Shown: positions 20,148 to 28,250, counted from the first letter of the stretch. The stretch is 64,000 nucleotides of DNA from Azospirillum doebereinerae (GCF_003989665.1 NZ_RZIJ01000009.1:1-64000), one strand, 5' to 3'. Notes: generated by a model not told the origin, from the sequence alone. Program-made: numbers and translations.

Positions 20148-21808
20148 CCTGCGGCCTCCCCGGCGTCGCTTCCATGGACCGGAATGGTGAATTCGAAGAC
20201 GGTCTCCCCATGGGGCAGCCGCCGGCCGGTCAGACTGCCGCCATGCCCCTCGACCAGCGTGCGGGCGATGGACAGGCCAAGCCCCATGCCGGTCGCCTTG
20301 GTGGTGACGAAGGGCGCGAACAGGTTGCGCTCCACCACCCCGGCAAGGCCCGGCCCACTGTCGCGGACGCCGATGACGACGGCGTCCGCCTCCCCCGCGA
20401 GATGAGCGAAGAGGACGATGCGGCGGTTGCGCGGGCCGGGATCCTCGATCCCCTCGGCCATCCCCTCCGCCATCGCCTCGGCGGCGTTGCGCACCAGATT
20501 GAGGATCACCTGCTGCAACTGCACCGCGTCGCCGCGCACCGGCGGCAGGCCGGGCGCCACCTCGGCGGCGATGGAAACGCGGTGGCGGGTCGCGAGCGGA
20601 CCGGCCAGCGTCACGCAGTCGGCGACCAACCCGGCGACCGGCAGCGGCGACCGCTCGCTCCGGCCCTTCCGCACGAAGTCGCGCAGGCTGCGGATGACCC
20701 GGTCGGCCCGCTCGGTCTGGGCCACGGTCTTGTCCAGGATCTCTCCCAGACGGGGGGAGGTCTCCTCCAGTCGGGCGATCTTGCGGGCGGCCCGCGCGTA
20801 GCTCATGGCGGCCGACAGAGGCTGGTTCAGTTCATGGGCCAGGGCCGCCGCCATCTCGCCGGCCTCCGTCAGCCGGGCGGCGCCGGCGAGGTCCGATTGG
20901 CGCTCGCGGACCCACGCCTCCACCCGCCGCCGCTCGCTGACGACCGTGCCCAGCAGCAGCGCCGTGACCGCCAGCGTCAGCATCAGAAGCTGGAAATGGG
21001 TCATCCGCGCCGTTTCCACCCCCGTCGCCTGGACGGCGACGATCAGCCCGGCCTGGGTGATGACCGACGCCAGCGCCGCCCCCGGCAGCCCGTGGCGGAC
21101 GGCGATGGCCACGGCCGGCAGAAAGAGCAGGTAGAAATGCTCGTACTGCGCCGAGCCCAGCGGCCCGAAATCGAGCCAGAGCGCGAAGGCGATGAGCAAC
21201 CCCTGGGCGCCGACCTCCGCCGCCCCGGCCCAGGAGACGCGAAGCGCCGGCCCACGCAGCCCGACCAGCACCAGCGGCGTCAGCACGGCGATGCCGATGA
21301 TCTCGCCGACCCAATAGCGCAGCAGCGCGTCGGGGAAGCCCGACCAGGGGAACAGCCCGATCATCGTGTGGATAGCGATGTAGCCGGCCCCGGCGGCCAT
21401 GGCGGTGCCCGCTCCGCCCGCCAGCAGCAGCACGACGTCGCGCAGCCGGGGCAGGCCGGGGTCGAGGCCAAGCCGCTCACGCAGCATCCAGCCCGCCGCC
21501 CCATAGCCGGCGGCGACGACGGCGTTCGCCGTCATGGTCGCCCACAGGGCCACCGGCAACCCACGCACGACCAGATCCGACGCCATCAGCCCCAGCCACA
21601 CCAGCGGCGCCGCCCGGACCCCGAAGACCAGCGACATCCCCATGATCAGCCCCGAAGGCGGATTCCACGGCGTGACGTTGAGCGGCGACACCTCGTGGAT
21701 GAAGCTGATCCAGTCGAGGGACACGTGCGCGGCCAGATAGGCGAGCGTCAGACAGGCCACCTTCACCCAGGCCGGGGCGAGACGCCAGCGGTCGCGAAAA
21801 TCCGTCAT
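20144..21808 (-). CDS. MASE1-type sensor histidine kinase
   Basis: A 554-residue membrane kinase. The first half has about eight transmembrane segments of MASE1 type (WNPPSGLIMGMSLVFGVRAA, then MTANAVVAAGYGAAGWML). The cytoplasmic half has the H-box ALAHELNQPLSAAMSYARA, N-box NLVRNAAEAMAEG, DSGPGLAG and GMGLGLSIARTLVEGHGG, all intact. ATG 21808 with AAGGAAGC fixes the start; the longer open frame upstream runs antisense to the stress-protein gene. The HELNQPL form matches FixL/DctB-type kinases. MASE1 is thought to sense in the membrane; the stimulus here is unknown. Confidence 0.94.
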   Translation of the reverse strand: MTDFRDRWRLAPAWVKVACLTLAYLAAHVSLDWISFIHEVSPLNVTPWNPPSGLIMGMSLVFGVRAAPLVWLGLMASDLVVRGLPVALWATMTANAVVAAGYGAAGWMLRERLGLDPGLPRLRDVVLLLAGGAGTAMAAGAGYIAIHTMIGLFPWSGFPDALLRYWVGEIIGIAVLTPLVLVGLRGPALRVSWAGAAEVGAQGLLIAFALWLDFGPLGSAQYEHFYLLFLPAVAIAVRHGLPGAALASVITQAGLIVAVQATGVETARMTHFQLLMLTLAVTALLLGTVVSERRRVEAWVRERQSDLAGAARLTEAGEMAAALAHELNQPLSAAMSYARAARKIARLEETSPRLGEILDKTVAQTERADRVIRSLRDFVRKGRSERSPLPVAGLVADCVTLAGPLATRHRVSIAAEVAPGLPPVRGDAVQLQQVILNLVRNAAEAMAEGMAEGIEDPGPRNRRIVLFAHLAGEADAVVIGVRDSGPGLAGVVERNLFAPFVTTKATGMGLGLSIARTLVEGHGGSLTGRRLPHGETVFEFTIPVHGSDAGEAAG

Positions 21809-21964
21809 GCTTCCTTGGGTCCGGCCTTGTTTCCCGCCAAATCGTCGCGATCCCCGGTCATAGTCCGTAAAAGCCGGCATGGACAAGGCTCCTTCCCGTT
21901 TCCGATCATGGAACGGATGGCCGGGCGCGAGGCGGCGGGCTTTGAACGGATGCGGAGAACCCCC

Positions 21965-22846
21965 ATGGCGACTCTTCGGCGGATCCTGCTGGCGACCGAT
22001 CTCGAACCGAAATCGGACCGCGCCATGGAGCGTGCGGTGCGGTTGGCCTCCCAATTCGGGGCCGAGCTGACGGCGCTCCACGTCGTCCGGGACGGGGATC
22101 GGCTTTACGGCGCCATGCCGCTGCACCATGTCGAGATGGAGATTCGCCGCCATCTCCTCGCCACGCCCGGCGCCGCCGGCATCGCGACGCGGGCGGTCGC
22201 CGTGAAGGGCGAGGCGGTCGGGCCGCAGGTCGCCGGCTATGCGGAAACGTGGCAGCCCGATCTCGTGGTGGTGGGCCACCACCAGCGCGATGGGGTGACG
22301 GAGCTGTTCCTCCCGGCCACCGCCGAACGGATCGCCATCGCCGACGAGACCCCGCTGCTGATCGTGCGCGCCAAGCCGCTCGGCCCCTACGCGCGGCCGC
22401 TGGTTCCGGTCGATTTCTCCGAACGGTCGCGGCCCTCGGTCGCGGCGGCGCGTCTGCTGGCGCCGGACGGGAGGCTCGACCTGCTCCACGTCTTCGACGT
22501 GCCGGCCATCGCCCACCCGCCGGCGACCCGGCTGGACACGACGGAGTTCGCCGACGACTTCCGCGCCCTGCTGGACGACGCGGAGGCCATCGACCGGACG
22601 GTGACCGTGGAGGTGCGGACCGGGTCACCGCCCCCGCAGATCGTCGCGGCGGCGCGGAACGGCCGCTACGATCTGGTGGTCATGGGGTCGGCGCGGCGCA
22701 ACGGCCTGTCGCGCGCCGTCCTAGGCAGCGTCGCGCACGAGGTGCTCGACGGGCTGCCCTGCGACACCCTGATCACCGGGGAAAGCCCGTCCACCAACGC
22801 CCCGGCGGCGGTGCTGGCCTCGCTGATGCCGTGGGCGAAGGCGTGA
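21965..22846 (+). CDS. Tandem universal stress protein
   Basis: A 293-residue protein with two UspA domains (about 1-140 and 145-285). Domain one begins LRRILLATDLEPKSDRAMERA and domain two YARPLVPVDFSERSRPSVAA. The second domain retains the ATP-binding G-x2-G-x9-G-type loop in MGSARRNGLSRAVLGSVAHE, while the first has a weaker version (GHHQRDGVTELFLPATAE). ATG 21965 follows GGAGAACCCCC. It is divergent from the kinase gene with 156 bp between starts. Role in stress survival is known of the family only in general terms. Confidence 0.92.
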   Translation: MATLRRILLATDLEPKSDRAMERAVRLASQFGAELTALHVVRDGDRLYGAMPLHHVEMEIRRHLLATPGAAGIATRAVAVKGEAVGPQVAGYAETWQPDLVVVGHHQRDGVTELFLPATAERIAIADETPLLIVRAKPLGPYARPLVPVDFSERSRPSVAAARLLAPDGRLDLLHVFDVPAIAHPPATRLDTTEFADDFRALLDDAEAIDRTVTVEVRTGSPPPQIVAAARNGRYDLVVMGSARRNGLSRAVLGSVAHEVLDGLPCDTLITGESPSTNAPAAVLASLMPWAKA

Positions 22847-22855
22847 ACGCTGCCT

Positions 22856-23392
22856 TCAGTTCGCGAATTCGCTGCTGTGGAGCCAAGCCGTGTGGCGCGG
22901 CGGCTGCTTGGTGACGCTCCACTCATCGATCATCGCGTGGGCGACGTCCTTCATGCTTTTCAGCATGTCGTCGGTGGCGGTCCAGGCCGCGACCTCCAGC
23001 CGGTGGCCGCTCGGGTCGAAGAAGTAGATCGACTTGAAGATCGCGTGGTTGGTCGGCCCCAGCACCGAAAGACCGGCCTTCTCCGCCCGCTCCTTGACCG
23101 ACAGCATGGTCTCCACGTCCTTCACCTGGAAGGCGATGTGCTGGGTCCATTCCGGCGTGTTGGGGTCGCGGCCCATCGGCGGCGAGTTCGGCAGCTCGAA
23201 GAAGGCCAGGATGTTGCCGTTCCCGGCGTCCAGGAACAGGTGCATGTAGGGATCGGGTTCCTTGGTCGAGGGCACCTTGTCCTCGGCGATCGCCCCGATC
23301 AGGTCCATGTCGAGGACCGTCTTGTAGAATTGCACCGTCTCCTTGGCGTCCTTGCAGCGGTAGGCGACGTGATGGATTTTCTCGACCAGCAT
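22856..23392 (-). CDS. VOC (glyoxalase/extradiol dioxygenase) family protein
   Basis: A 178-residue single-domain-pair VOC protein. It begins VEKIHHVAYRCKDAKETVQF (His metal ligand at 7 or 8), with HLFLDAGNGNILAFFELPN (Glu ligand), TQHIAFQV (His) and FFDPSGHRLEVAAW (Glu), so a complete metal site is present. Similar proteins are annotated as dioxygenases or lyases of aromatic breakdown. Its promoter carries the same palindrome as hppD, which suggests a role connected to tyrosine/homogentisate catabolism. That link is inference from the shared site. Confidence 0.88.
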   Translation of the reverse strand: MLVEKIHHVAYRCKDAKETVQFYKTVLDMDLIGAIAEDKVPSTKEPDPYMHLFLDAGNGNILAFFELPNSPPMGRDPNTPEWTQHIAFQVKDVETMLSVKERAEKAGLSVLGPTNHAIFKSIYFFDPSGHRLEVAAWTATDDMLKSMKDVAHAMIDEWSVTKQPPRHTAWLHSSEFAN

Positions 23393-23463
23393 GGGTGCTC
23401 GCTCCCGTTTTCTTCGGCGGGCCGTCTCCGGCGGAAGGACCGTGGGCGCGCCTCATGCCCGTC

Positions 23464-23492
23464 AATTTAGTTTCACTTGAAACCACTGTCAA
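23464..23492 (-). promoter_or_regulatory. Promoter of VOC gene with operator in the spacer
   Basis: On the minus strand TTGACA (23492-23487) and TAAATT (23469-23464) are separated by exactly 17 nt. Positions 23470-23483 of that spacer are the operator with arms GTTTCA and TGAAAC. A bound repressor would block RNA polymerase directly. The -35 is a perfect consensus and the -10 matches 4 of 6. Confidence 0.75.
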
Positions 23493-23520
23493 CAAACCGC
23501 TGCCGACCGGGATGCGGGCA

Positions 23521-23556
23521 AAGAAAAAGCCGCCCGGCCTTGGGGCTGGGCGGCTG
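23521..23556 (-). terminator. Rho-independent terminator after DUF2076 gene
   Basis: An 8-bp stem (AGCCGCCC at 23529-23536 with GGGCGGCT at 23549-23556) is followed on the minus strand by TTTTTCTTT. It lies about 73 nt downstream of the DUF2076 stop and upstream of the VOC promoter. Confidence 0.8.
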
Positions 23557-23582
23557 GAAAAGTTGCGTGCCATGGGATGACG

Positions 23583-23620
23583 GCCGGCGCCGTCCCGACG
23601 ATGATCGGGACGGCGCCGGC
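23583..23620. terminator. Very stable hairpin (16-bp perfect stem)
   Basis: GCCGGCGCCGTCCCGA (23583-23598) pairs perfectly with 23605-23620 around the loop CGATGA, 9 nt after the DUF2076 stop. No T-run follows, so it is more likely an mRNA 3'-end stabiliser or a partner of the terminator next to it. Confidence 0.6.
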
Positions 23621-23628
23621 TCAGGGAA

Positions 23629-24270
23629 TCAAAAATCCTCGTCGCCGCCGAAATCGCCGCCGCCGTCATCCCAGCTGGAGGTTTCCGGCTCGGGTGCCGG
23701 TTCCGGCGCGGGCGCCGGCGGTTCGGCCGCGTTCGCTTCCCCGCCGCCGGAAAACGCGCTGCTCAGCGCGCTGCCCAGCAGCATGCCGCCCGCGACGCCC
23801 ATGGCGGTCTGCATGGCGCCCGCCATGAAGCCGCCGCCCTGGCGCGGCTGGTTCGGGTTGGCGTAGGCGGCCACGCGCGGGTCGCCGTAGGCGGGCGCCT
23901 GGGCCTGCTGGTGCCCCCAAGGGCCGGCGGCCTGACGCGGCGGGGCCATCGGGGGAGCCATCGGGGCCGGGGCGGCGGGCTTGGAGCCACCGAACAGGCC
24001 GCCGAAGATGCCGCCGCCGCCCGTGCTCGCCGGGGCCGCCGGGCGCTGGCGGATCTGCTGCTCCAGCTCCTCGTTGCGGGACTGGGAGGCGGCCAGCGCC
24101 TGCTCCAGCATGACGATGGACTGGGCCATCAGATAGGGCGCCGCCGGCTGGCGGGCGATCTGGTCGTGGATGTGGGATTCCGCCTGCGGGTCGCGCGGGC
24201 CGGATTGGGCCTCGGCTTGGCGCAGCTTGGCGAACAGGTCGTCGATGATCTGGCGCTCAGTCTGGTCCAT
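23629..24270 (-). CDS. DUF2076 family protein
   Basis: A 213-residue protein. The conserved N-terminal helix pair (about 1-80) begins MDQTERQIIDDLFAKLRQAE and includes RDPQAESHIHDQI and PYLMAQSIVMLEQAL, the DUF2076 signature. A Gly/Pro/Ala-rich linker (GGGGIFGGLFGG) and a hydrophobic patch (MQTAMGVAGGMLLGSALSSA) follow. The acidic tail ends DDGGGDFGGDEDF. The function is unknown; DUF2076 is described as a periplasmic or membrane-associated ligand-binding family. It lies 39 nt after the BI-1 gene and probably shares its transcript. Confidence 0.85.
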   Translation of the reverse strand: MDQTERQIIDDLFAKLRQAEAQSGPRDPQAESHIHDQIARQPAAPYLMAQSIVMLEQALAASQSRNEELEQQIRQRPAAPASTGGGGIFGGLFGGSKPAAPAPMAPPMAPPRQAAGPWGHQQAQAPAYGDPRVAAYANPNQPRQGGGFMAGAMQTAMGVAGGMLLGSALSSAFSGGGEANAAEPPAPAPEPAPEPETSSWDDGGGDFGGDEDF

Positions 24271-24309
24271 GGTGAACGTGTGCCTTCGATGGTAAGAGGG
24301 AGGAAACGG

Positions 24310-25041
24310 TTACTCGTCGCGCTGTCCCATCAGCTGCATCAGCATCTGAAACAGGTTGATGAAGTTCAGATACAGCGACAGCGCGCCCATGATGGCGAGC
24401 TTGGTGTTGGTGTCGTGGCCGTAATGCTCGGCGTATTCCTGCTTGATGCGCTGCGTGTCGTAGGCGGTCAGGCCGGTGAACACGAGCACGCCGATCACCG
24501 AGATCGCGAACTGGAGCGCGGTCGAGCCGACCAGGATGTTCACCAGGCTGGCGATGACGATGCCGATCAGGCCCATCATCAGGAAGGCGCCCATCTTCGA
24601 CAGATCGGCCTTGGTGGTGTAGCCCCACAGGCTCATCGCCGCGAACATCGAGGCGGTGATGAAGAAGACGCGCGCGACGCTGGCCCCGGTGAAGACCAGG
24701 AAGATCGACGCCATCGACACGCCCATCACGGCGCAGAAGGCCCAGAAGGTCCCCTGGAGCGCGCCGACCGACATGCTCTCGAACTTCCAGGACAGCACCA
24801 TGATGAAAGCCAGCGGCGCCAGCATCACCACCCATTTCAGCGGCGTGGTGAAGATCGGCACGTAGAGCGCCGGGGTGCTGGCGACCAGGGCCGCGACCAG
24901 GCCGGTCACCGCGAGGCCGATCATCATGAAGTTGTAGACCCGCAGCATGTGCTTGCGCAGGCCCTCGTCGAAGACCGCGCGGTCAACGGTCTGGCCGTAC
25001 CCTCCGAAGGGGGACTGGTTGGGCTGTTGCTGGTTCCACAT
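24310..25041 (-). CDS. Bax inhibitor-1/YccA family membrane protein
   Basis: A 243-residue inner-membrane protein with seven predicted transmembrane segments, for example MMIGLAVTGLVAALVAS, FMMVLSWKFESM-adjacent segments and GALSLYLNFINLFQMLMQLM. The C-terminal TMBIM motif is present (LTAYDTQRIKQEY, then AIMGALSLYLNF). The family includes YetJ-type pH-sensitive calcium leak channels and E. coli YccA, which inhibits FtsH. The gene starts 57 nt after the anti-sigma gene, suggesting membership of the same stress operon. Confidence 0.94.
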   Translation of the reverse strand: MWNQQQPNQSPFGGYGQTVDRAVFDEGLRKHMLRVYNFMMIGLAVTGLVAALVASTPALYVPIFTTPLKWVVMLAPLAFIMVLSWKFESMSVGALQGTFWAFCAVMGVSMASIFLVFTGASVARVFFITASMFAAMSLWGYTTKADLSKMGAFLMMGLIGIVIASLVNILVGSTALQFAISVIGVLVFTGLTAYDTQRIKQEYAEHYGHDTNTKLAIMGALSLYLNFINLFQMLMQLMGQRDE

Positions 25042-25098
25042 GGAAGCCTCTTACGGTGCGATGGATGGAGCGCTGGGATGGGATGAAGGAACGGGGGG

Positions 25099-25899
25099 TC
25101 AGAACCACGACGCCTGCGCCGCCTCGGCCAGGGCCAGCAGTTCCTTGGCCGGAACGCTGGAGCACAGCGCGTAGACGTGATGGCCCTGCCGCCAGTAGAC
25201 GACCGACAGCCCGCTGATCTCGGCCGCCTCCGGGGTGGTGACGGCGAAGCGGCGCTCCTCGGCGGCGAACAGCGTCACGCGGGCGAAGCCGTGCGTCGTG
25301 TAGACCACCTGGACCGCGCTGCCCTCGTCCCAGGGGACGATGCGCGACGCCAGGGGAAGCAGATCCTCCGGGAAGCTCGGAATCGGCAGCAGCCCGCCGA
25401 CCGCGCGCGAGACGAGCTGCGCCAGCCGGGGCGCCTCCTCCGGCGCCAGCCCGCTGAAGGTCGGACCGACGGAAATCGCCGCCCGATGGGCCTCGACCGC
25501 CTCGTCGGCGAAGACCGGGACCGGATGCGCCGCCGCGACCGGATCGATCAGCACGTCCCCGACCAGGGTGTGGGCCGTCCAGCCGAGGCCGATGAGGATG
25601 GCCGCCGCGATGGCGGAGCGGGCGCGCCGCGCCGGGCGCCAGCGGACCGCCGGCTTGACGATTCCGGCCGGAACGGGGGCGGGAGGAGGCGTTGCGGGGG
25701 CCGGCGGGGCCGTGTCGTTTGCGGTGGCGTCGCCCATCAGGAACAGGCGGACCTCGTCGCGCTGCCGCAGATCCTGCATGACGCGGGCGGCCAGGACCGG
25801 GTGCTCCTGGAGGTAGGCCTCGACCGCGATGCGCTGGGCGGGATCGAGCTGGCCGTCGACATAGGCCAGCAGATCGTCCTCGGAGACGGGCATCGGCAT
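25099..25899 (-). CDS. Anti-sigma factor (membrane-anchored)
   Basis: A 266-residue protein. The N-terminus PVSEDDLLAYVDGQLDPAQR (about 4-24) is the classic short anti-sigma opening. A single transmembrane segment follows at about 92-112 (SAIAAAILIGLGWTAHTLVG), then a periplasmic domain of about 150 residues (LSVVYWRQGHHVYALCSS) that could sense envelope stress. No HXXXCXXC zinc motif is seen. It begins 3 nt after the sigma gene stop, so the two are co-translated partners. Confidence 0.9.
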   Translation of the reverse strand: MPMPVSEDDLLAYVDGQLDPAQRIAVEAYLQEHPVLAARVMQDLRQRDEVRLFLMGDATANDTAPPAPATPPPAPVPAGIVKPAVRWRPARRARSAIAAAILIGLGWTAHTLVGDVLIDPVAAAHPVPVFADEAVEAHRAAISVGPTFSGLAPEEAPRLAQLVSRAVGGLLPIPSFPEDLLPLASRIVPWDEGSAVQVVYTTHGFARVTLFAAEERRFAVTTPEAAEISGLSVVYWRQGHHVYALCSSVPAKELLALAEAAQASWF

Positions 25900-25902
25900 G
25901 GA

Positions 25903-26397
25903 TCACCTCACCAGACGCAGATGGGACACGGGAGTCTGGTCGGCCGCCGCCCGCAGGGCCGCGCGGGCGCGGCCGAGGCGGGACATCAGGGTGCCCATCG
26001 GAATGCCGAGGCATTCGGCGGCGTCGCGGTAGCTCATGCCGTCGATGGCGACGAGCATCAGCACCGCGCGCTGGTCCTCCGGCAGTCCCATCAGGGCGTT
26101 CATCGTCTCGCCGAGCGTGACGCGGTCCGCCTGGTTGGGGGCCTGGGTTCCGGCGGACTGAAGGGTCAGCGTCGCCTCGGCCTCCCGCTCGGTCCGCTGG
26201 CGGCGGCACCGGGAGACGTGGGTGTTGTGGACGATGGCCAGCAGCCATTTGCGCAGGTCATGGCCATCCCGCCAGGTGTGGCCGCCCTCCAGCGCGCGGA
26301 GAGCGGCCTCCTGGACCAGATCCTCGGCGCGTTCCGGCTCACGCGTCAACACCAACGCGTAGCGGCGCAGCACCGCGAGATGACCTGAGATGTCCAT
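25903..26397 (-). CDS. ECF-type RNA polymerase sigma factor
   Basis: A 164-residue sigma factor with region 2 (EDLVQEAALRALEG, then DLRKWLLAIVHN) and region 4 (LPEDQRAVLMLVAIDGMSYR and LGIPMGTLMSRLGRARAAL). ATG 26397 is favoured over an in-frame TTG at 26427, though GGGGAG sits unusually close to it. It is followed by its anti-sigma gene, BI-1 and DUF2076, so it probably controls that operon. No clear autoregulated promoter pair was recognised upstream (26428-26605). Confidence 0.92.
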   Translation of the reverse strand: MDISGHLAVLRRYALVLTREPERAEDLVQEAALRALEGGHTWRDGHDLRKWLLAIVHNTHVSRCRRQRTEREAEATLTLQSAGTQAPNQADRVTLGETMNALMGLPEDQRAVLMLVAIDGMSYRDAAECLGIPMGTLMSRLGRARAALRAAADQTPVSHLRLVR

Positions 26398-26605
26398 GCT
26401 CCCCGTCTTTTCCAACTCCGTCCTCAAGCATACGAACGGCGGAGCGTTTTAATCGCGGGGAACGGAAAAAAATTTGCGCGGACCGGTGAGGGCACGGGCC
26501 GCGCCAAGGGCGGCTGGCGGCTGGCGGCTGGCAGCTTTGGAACGTTTGAAACACCGTGGAACGCTTTTCCGTCCCGTTCCGTGTTGCGTTCCGGCGCGCG
26601 GCGGC

Positions 26606-27565
26606 TCATCCGGCGGCCCCACCGCCGCACCGCCCGTAGACGCCCTTGCCGCGCCGCTCCTCCGCCGAGCCGAGGCTGGGGTAGGCGTCGTCGGGGTTGA
26701 AGGTCCAGGGATAGGCGCCCTTGGGACCATCCGCTTCCGGGCGCGCCAGGATGGCGGCGATGATGGCGGGATCGGGCAGGGCCGGTTCGCGGAACGCGCC
26801 GGGGACCGCGTCGTCGAAGGCGGGGAACAGGGGTGCGGCCGGCGGACCGAAGACGGTTCCGGCGGGAGCGGCGCAATCACCTGTGGCGCCAAAGCCCTCT
26901 CCCGTCTCGGGAGAGGGAGGGGACCCACGAAGCGGGGAGGGTGAGGGGCTATCGGGTGTGGTGCTTGATCCATGTTCCGATAGCCCCTCACCCTTCCCGC
27001 CGCTGCGCGGCGGGCCCCGAGGTCGCTCGCAAGCCTCGCGACCGCATTCCGCACTACGATCGCCTTCGGCGCCCGTCCGGCCTGCGGCCGTCGGCTCCAT
27101 GCCCTCTCCCGGGGCGGGAGAGGGAGACAGATGCCCGATTCCGGTCTCAGGTTGGCTCTGGAACGCCCCACTTGGCGCGCCGAACAGGCCGAGCCGGTCG
27201 GCCGCCCAGCGCACCGTCGCCGGATCGCCCATCGCCACCAGCCGCTCCACCTGCTGCGCCACCAGATCGCGCAGCGACGACAGCCGCAGCTCCGCCTCGC
27301 GGTTCAGCGCCTGACGCTCCCACCAGACGCGCACGCGCAGGGGTTGCGAGCCGTAATAGGCCCGCCACAGCGTGGTGCGGCTGCACCCCAGGGCGCGCGC
27401 GACGTGCAGGAAGGAGGACCCGCGCGCCAGCATGCCGGCGGCCATCACCCATTGCTCCTCGGCGAAGCGCGATCCCGGAACCAGCGAGCCGTCCGGCGGC
27501 ACCGGAGGCTCCTCGGCCCAACGGGGGAAGTTGGGGGCGGGGATGGATGGCGCGTCGAGGGGCAT
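26606..27565 (-). CDS. HTH protein of unknown function with in-frame REP-like insertion
   Basis: A 319-residue protein with no recognised family. Residues about 30-125 look like a HTH: FAEEQWVMAAGMLARGSSFL then VARALGCSRTTLWRAYYGSQ and ELRLSSLRDLVAQQVERL, reminiscent of phage terminase small subunits or DNA-binding adaptors. About residues 145-225 are encoded entirely by the repeat at 26890-27127 and read as Pro/Ser/Gly-rich low complexity. A conserved-looking tail follows (DPAIIAAILARPEADGPKGA, ending near YPSLGSAEERRGKG). ATG 27565 has CGGAG seven nt upstream. DNA binding is inference. Confidence 0.7.
   Translation of the reverse strand: MPLDAPSIPAPNFPRWAEEPPVPPDGSLVPGSRFAEEQWVMAAGMLARGSSFLHVARALGCSRTTLWRAYYGSQPLRVRVWWERQALNREAELRLSSLRDLVAQQVERLVAMGDPATVRWAADRLGLFGAPSGAFQSQPETGIGHLSPSPAPGEGMEPTAAGRTGAEGDRSAECGREACERPRGPPRSGGKGEGLSEHGSSTTPDSPSPSPLRGSPPSPETGEGFGATGDCAAPAGTVFGPPAAPLFPAFDDAVPGAFREPALPDPAIIAAILARPEADGPKGAYPWTFNPDDAYPSLGSAEERRGKGVYGRCGGGAAG
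26890..27127. repeat. REP-like repeat, type B, inside a coding sequence
   Basis: The unit has the hairpin CCCTCTCCCG...CGGGAGAGGG at each end and inverted inner arms GGGTGAGGGGCTAT and ATAGCCCCTCACCC. The same plan is present at 37457-37613. Here it interrupts no frame: its length keeps the minus-strand gene at 26606-27565 open. Confidence 0.75.
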
Positions 27566-27869
27566 GGGGGGCTCCGGGGGCGGCGGGAACGGGAGCGCCA
27601 ATTTATAGGTAAATTTTCCTTCTTTGGGGAATTTTGGGAAAATGCGGTTTCGAGGGTTGTCGGCGGACAAAAATGTTCGCTCCCCAGCCGTTGGGCCACG
27701 TCAGCCAACGCTCCTCCGCCCGCAGTCCCTGCGCGCTGACGGCGCCAACCAGCATCAGCACCGCCCTTGGCGACAAAGGAGCGAAGCTTTAAGACAACCG
27801 AGAGACGCCTCAATCACTCCTTCAGCCTTTTCATGCACGATGACTCAGCACCGTCCGGGACATGACCTC
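27566..27869. other. A+T-richer intergenic region between divergent genes
   Basis: This 304-nt gap separates the starts of the HTH gene and the cytochrome c gene. It holds an inverted repeat AATTTA-TAGG-TAAATT (27600-27615) that contains a TATAAA -10-like sequence on the minus strand about 40 nt before the HTH start. No good -35 is visible. Nothing else is recognised. Confidence 0.4.
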
Positions 27870-28250
27870 ATGAGGCTTGGAGCAAGTTTCATTGCCGCGT
27901 TGGTGATGCCGTTTTTCATACCATCAGCGTCCTTGGCGGACAGTCGCAATGGAGAGCGGATTTTTTTGAACCGTTGCGCCATGTGCCATGGCAGTGACGT
28001 TAGAGGCACAGGACCTTTGGCCAAGAAAAGCAATCCTCCAACGCCCGATCTTACGACACCCGAGTTCAAGAAGCGTTTGCTCGATTACCCCGGCGTCATC
28101 GTATCATCCATAATATTACGTCCGAATGGCGATCTGATCCCAAGGACCTTGCGGGAAAACGATGTGAATTTGCCTGCCTTCGCATGGACAGTGAAGGATT
28201 TTCGCGACCTGAATGAGTATTTGAATGGCGTGATCTCAAAAGCCAGATGA
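27870..28250 (+). CDS. Small periplasmic cytochrome c lacking an obvious distal ligand
   Basis: A 126-residue protein with a signal peptide (MRLGASFIAALVMPFFIPSASLA, about 23 residues) and one haem motif, CAMCH, near mature residue 12. The C-terminal helix DFRDLNEYLNGV fits a class I cytochrome c. Where such proteins have Met-Pro as distal ligand, this reads NLPAF; no other Met or His follows the haem motif. Codon use is clearly more A+T-rich than that of its neighbours, suggesting transfer. ATG 27870 gives a clean leader; 27840 is possible. The redox partner is unknown. Confidence 0.8.
   Translation: MRLGASFIAALVMPFFIPSASLADSRNGERIFLNRCAMCHGSDVRGTGPLAKKSNPPTPDLTTPEFKKRLLDYPGVIVSSIILRPNGDLIPRTLRENDVNLPAFAWTVKDFRDLNEYLNGVISKAR

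Noticed and set aside
26543..26552. Third copy of the GTTTCA-N2-TGAAAC operator
   Set aside because: The sequence there is GTTTGAAAC, which lacks the two-arm layout.
26561..26592. EcfG-type promoter (GGAAC-N16/17-CGTT) for the sigma factor
   Set aside because: GGAAC and CGTT occur on the minus strand but with spacings of 12 or 24, not 16-17.
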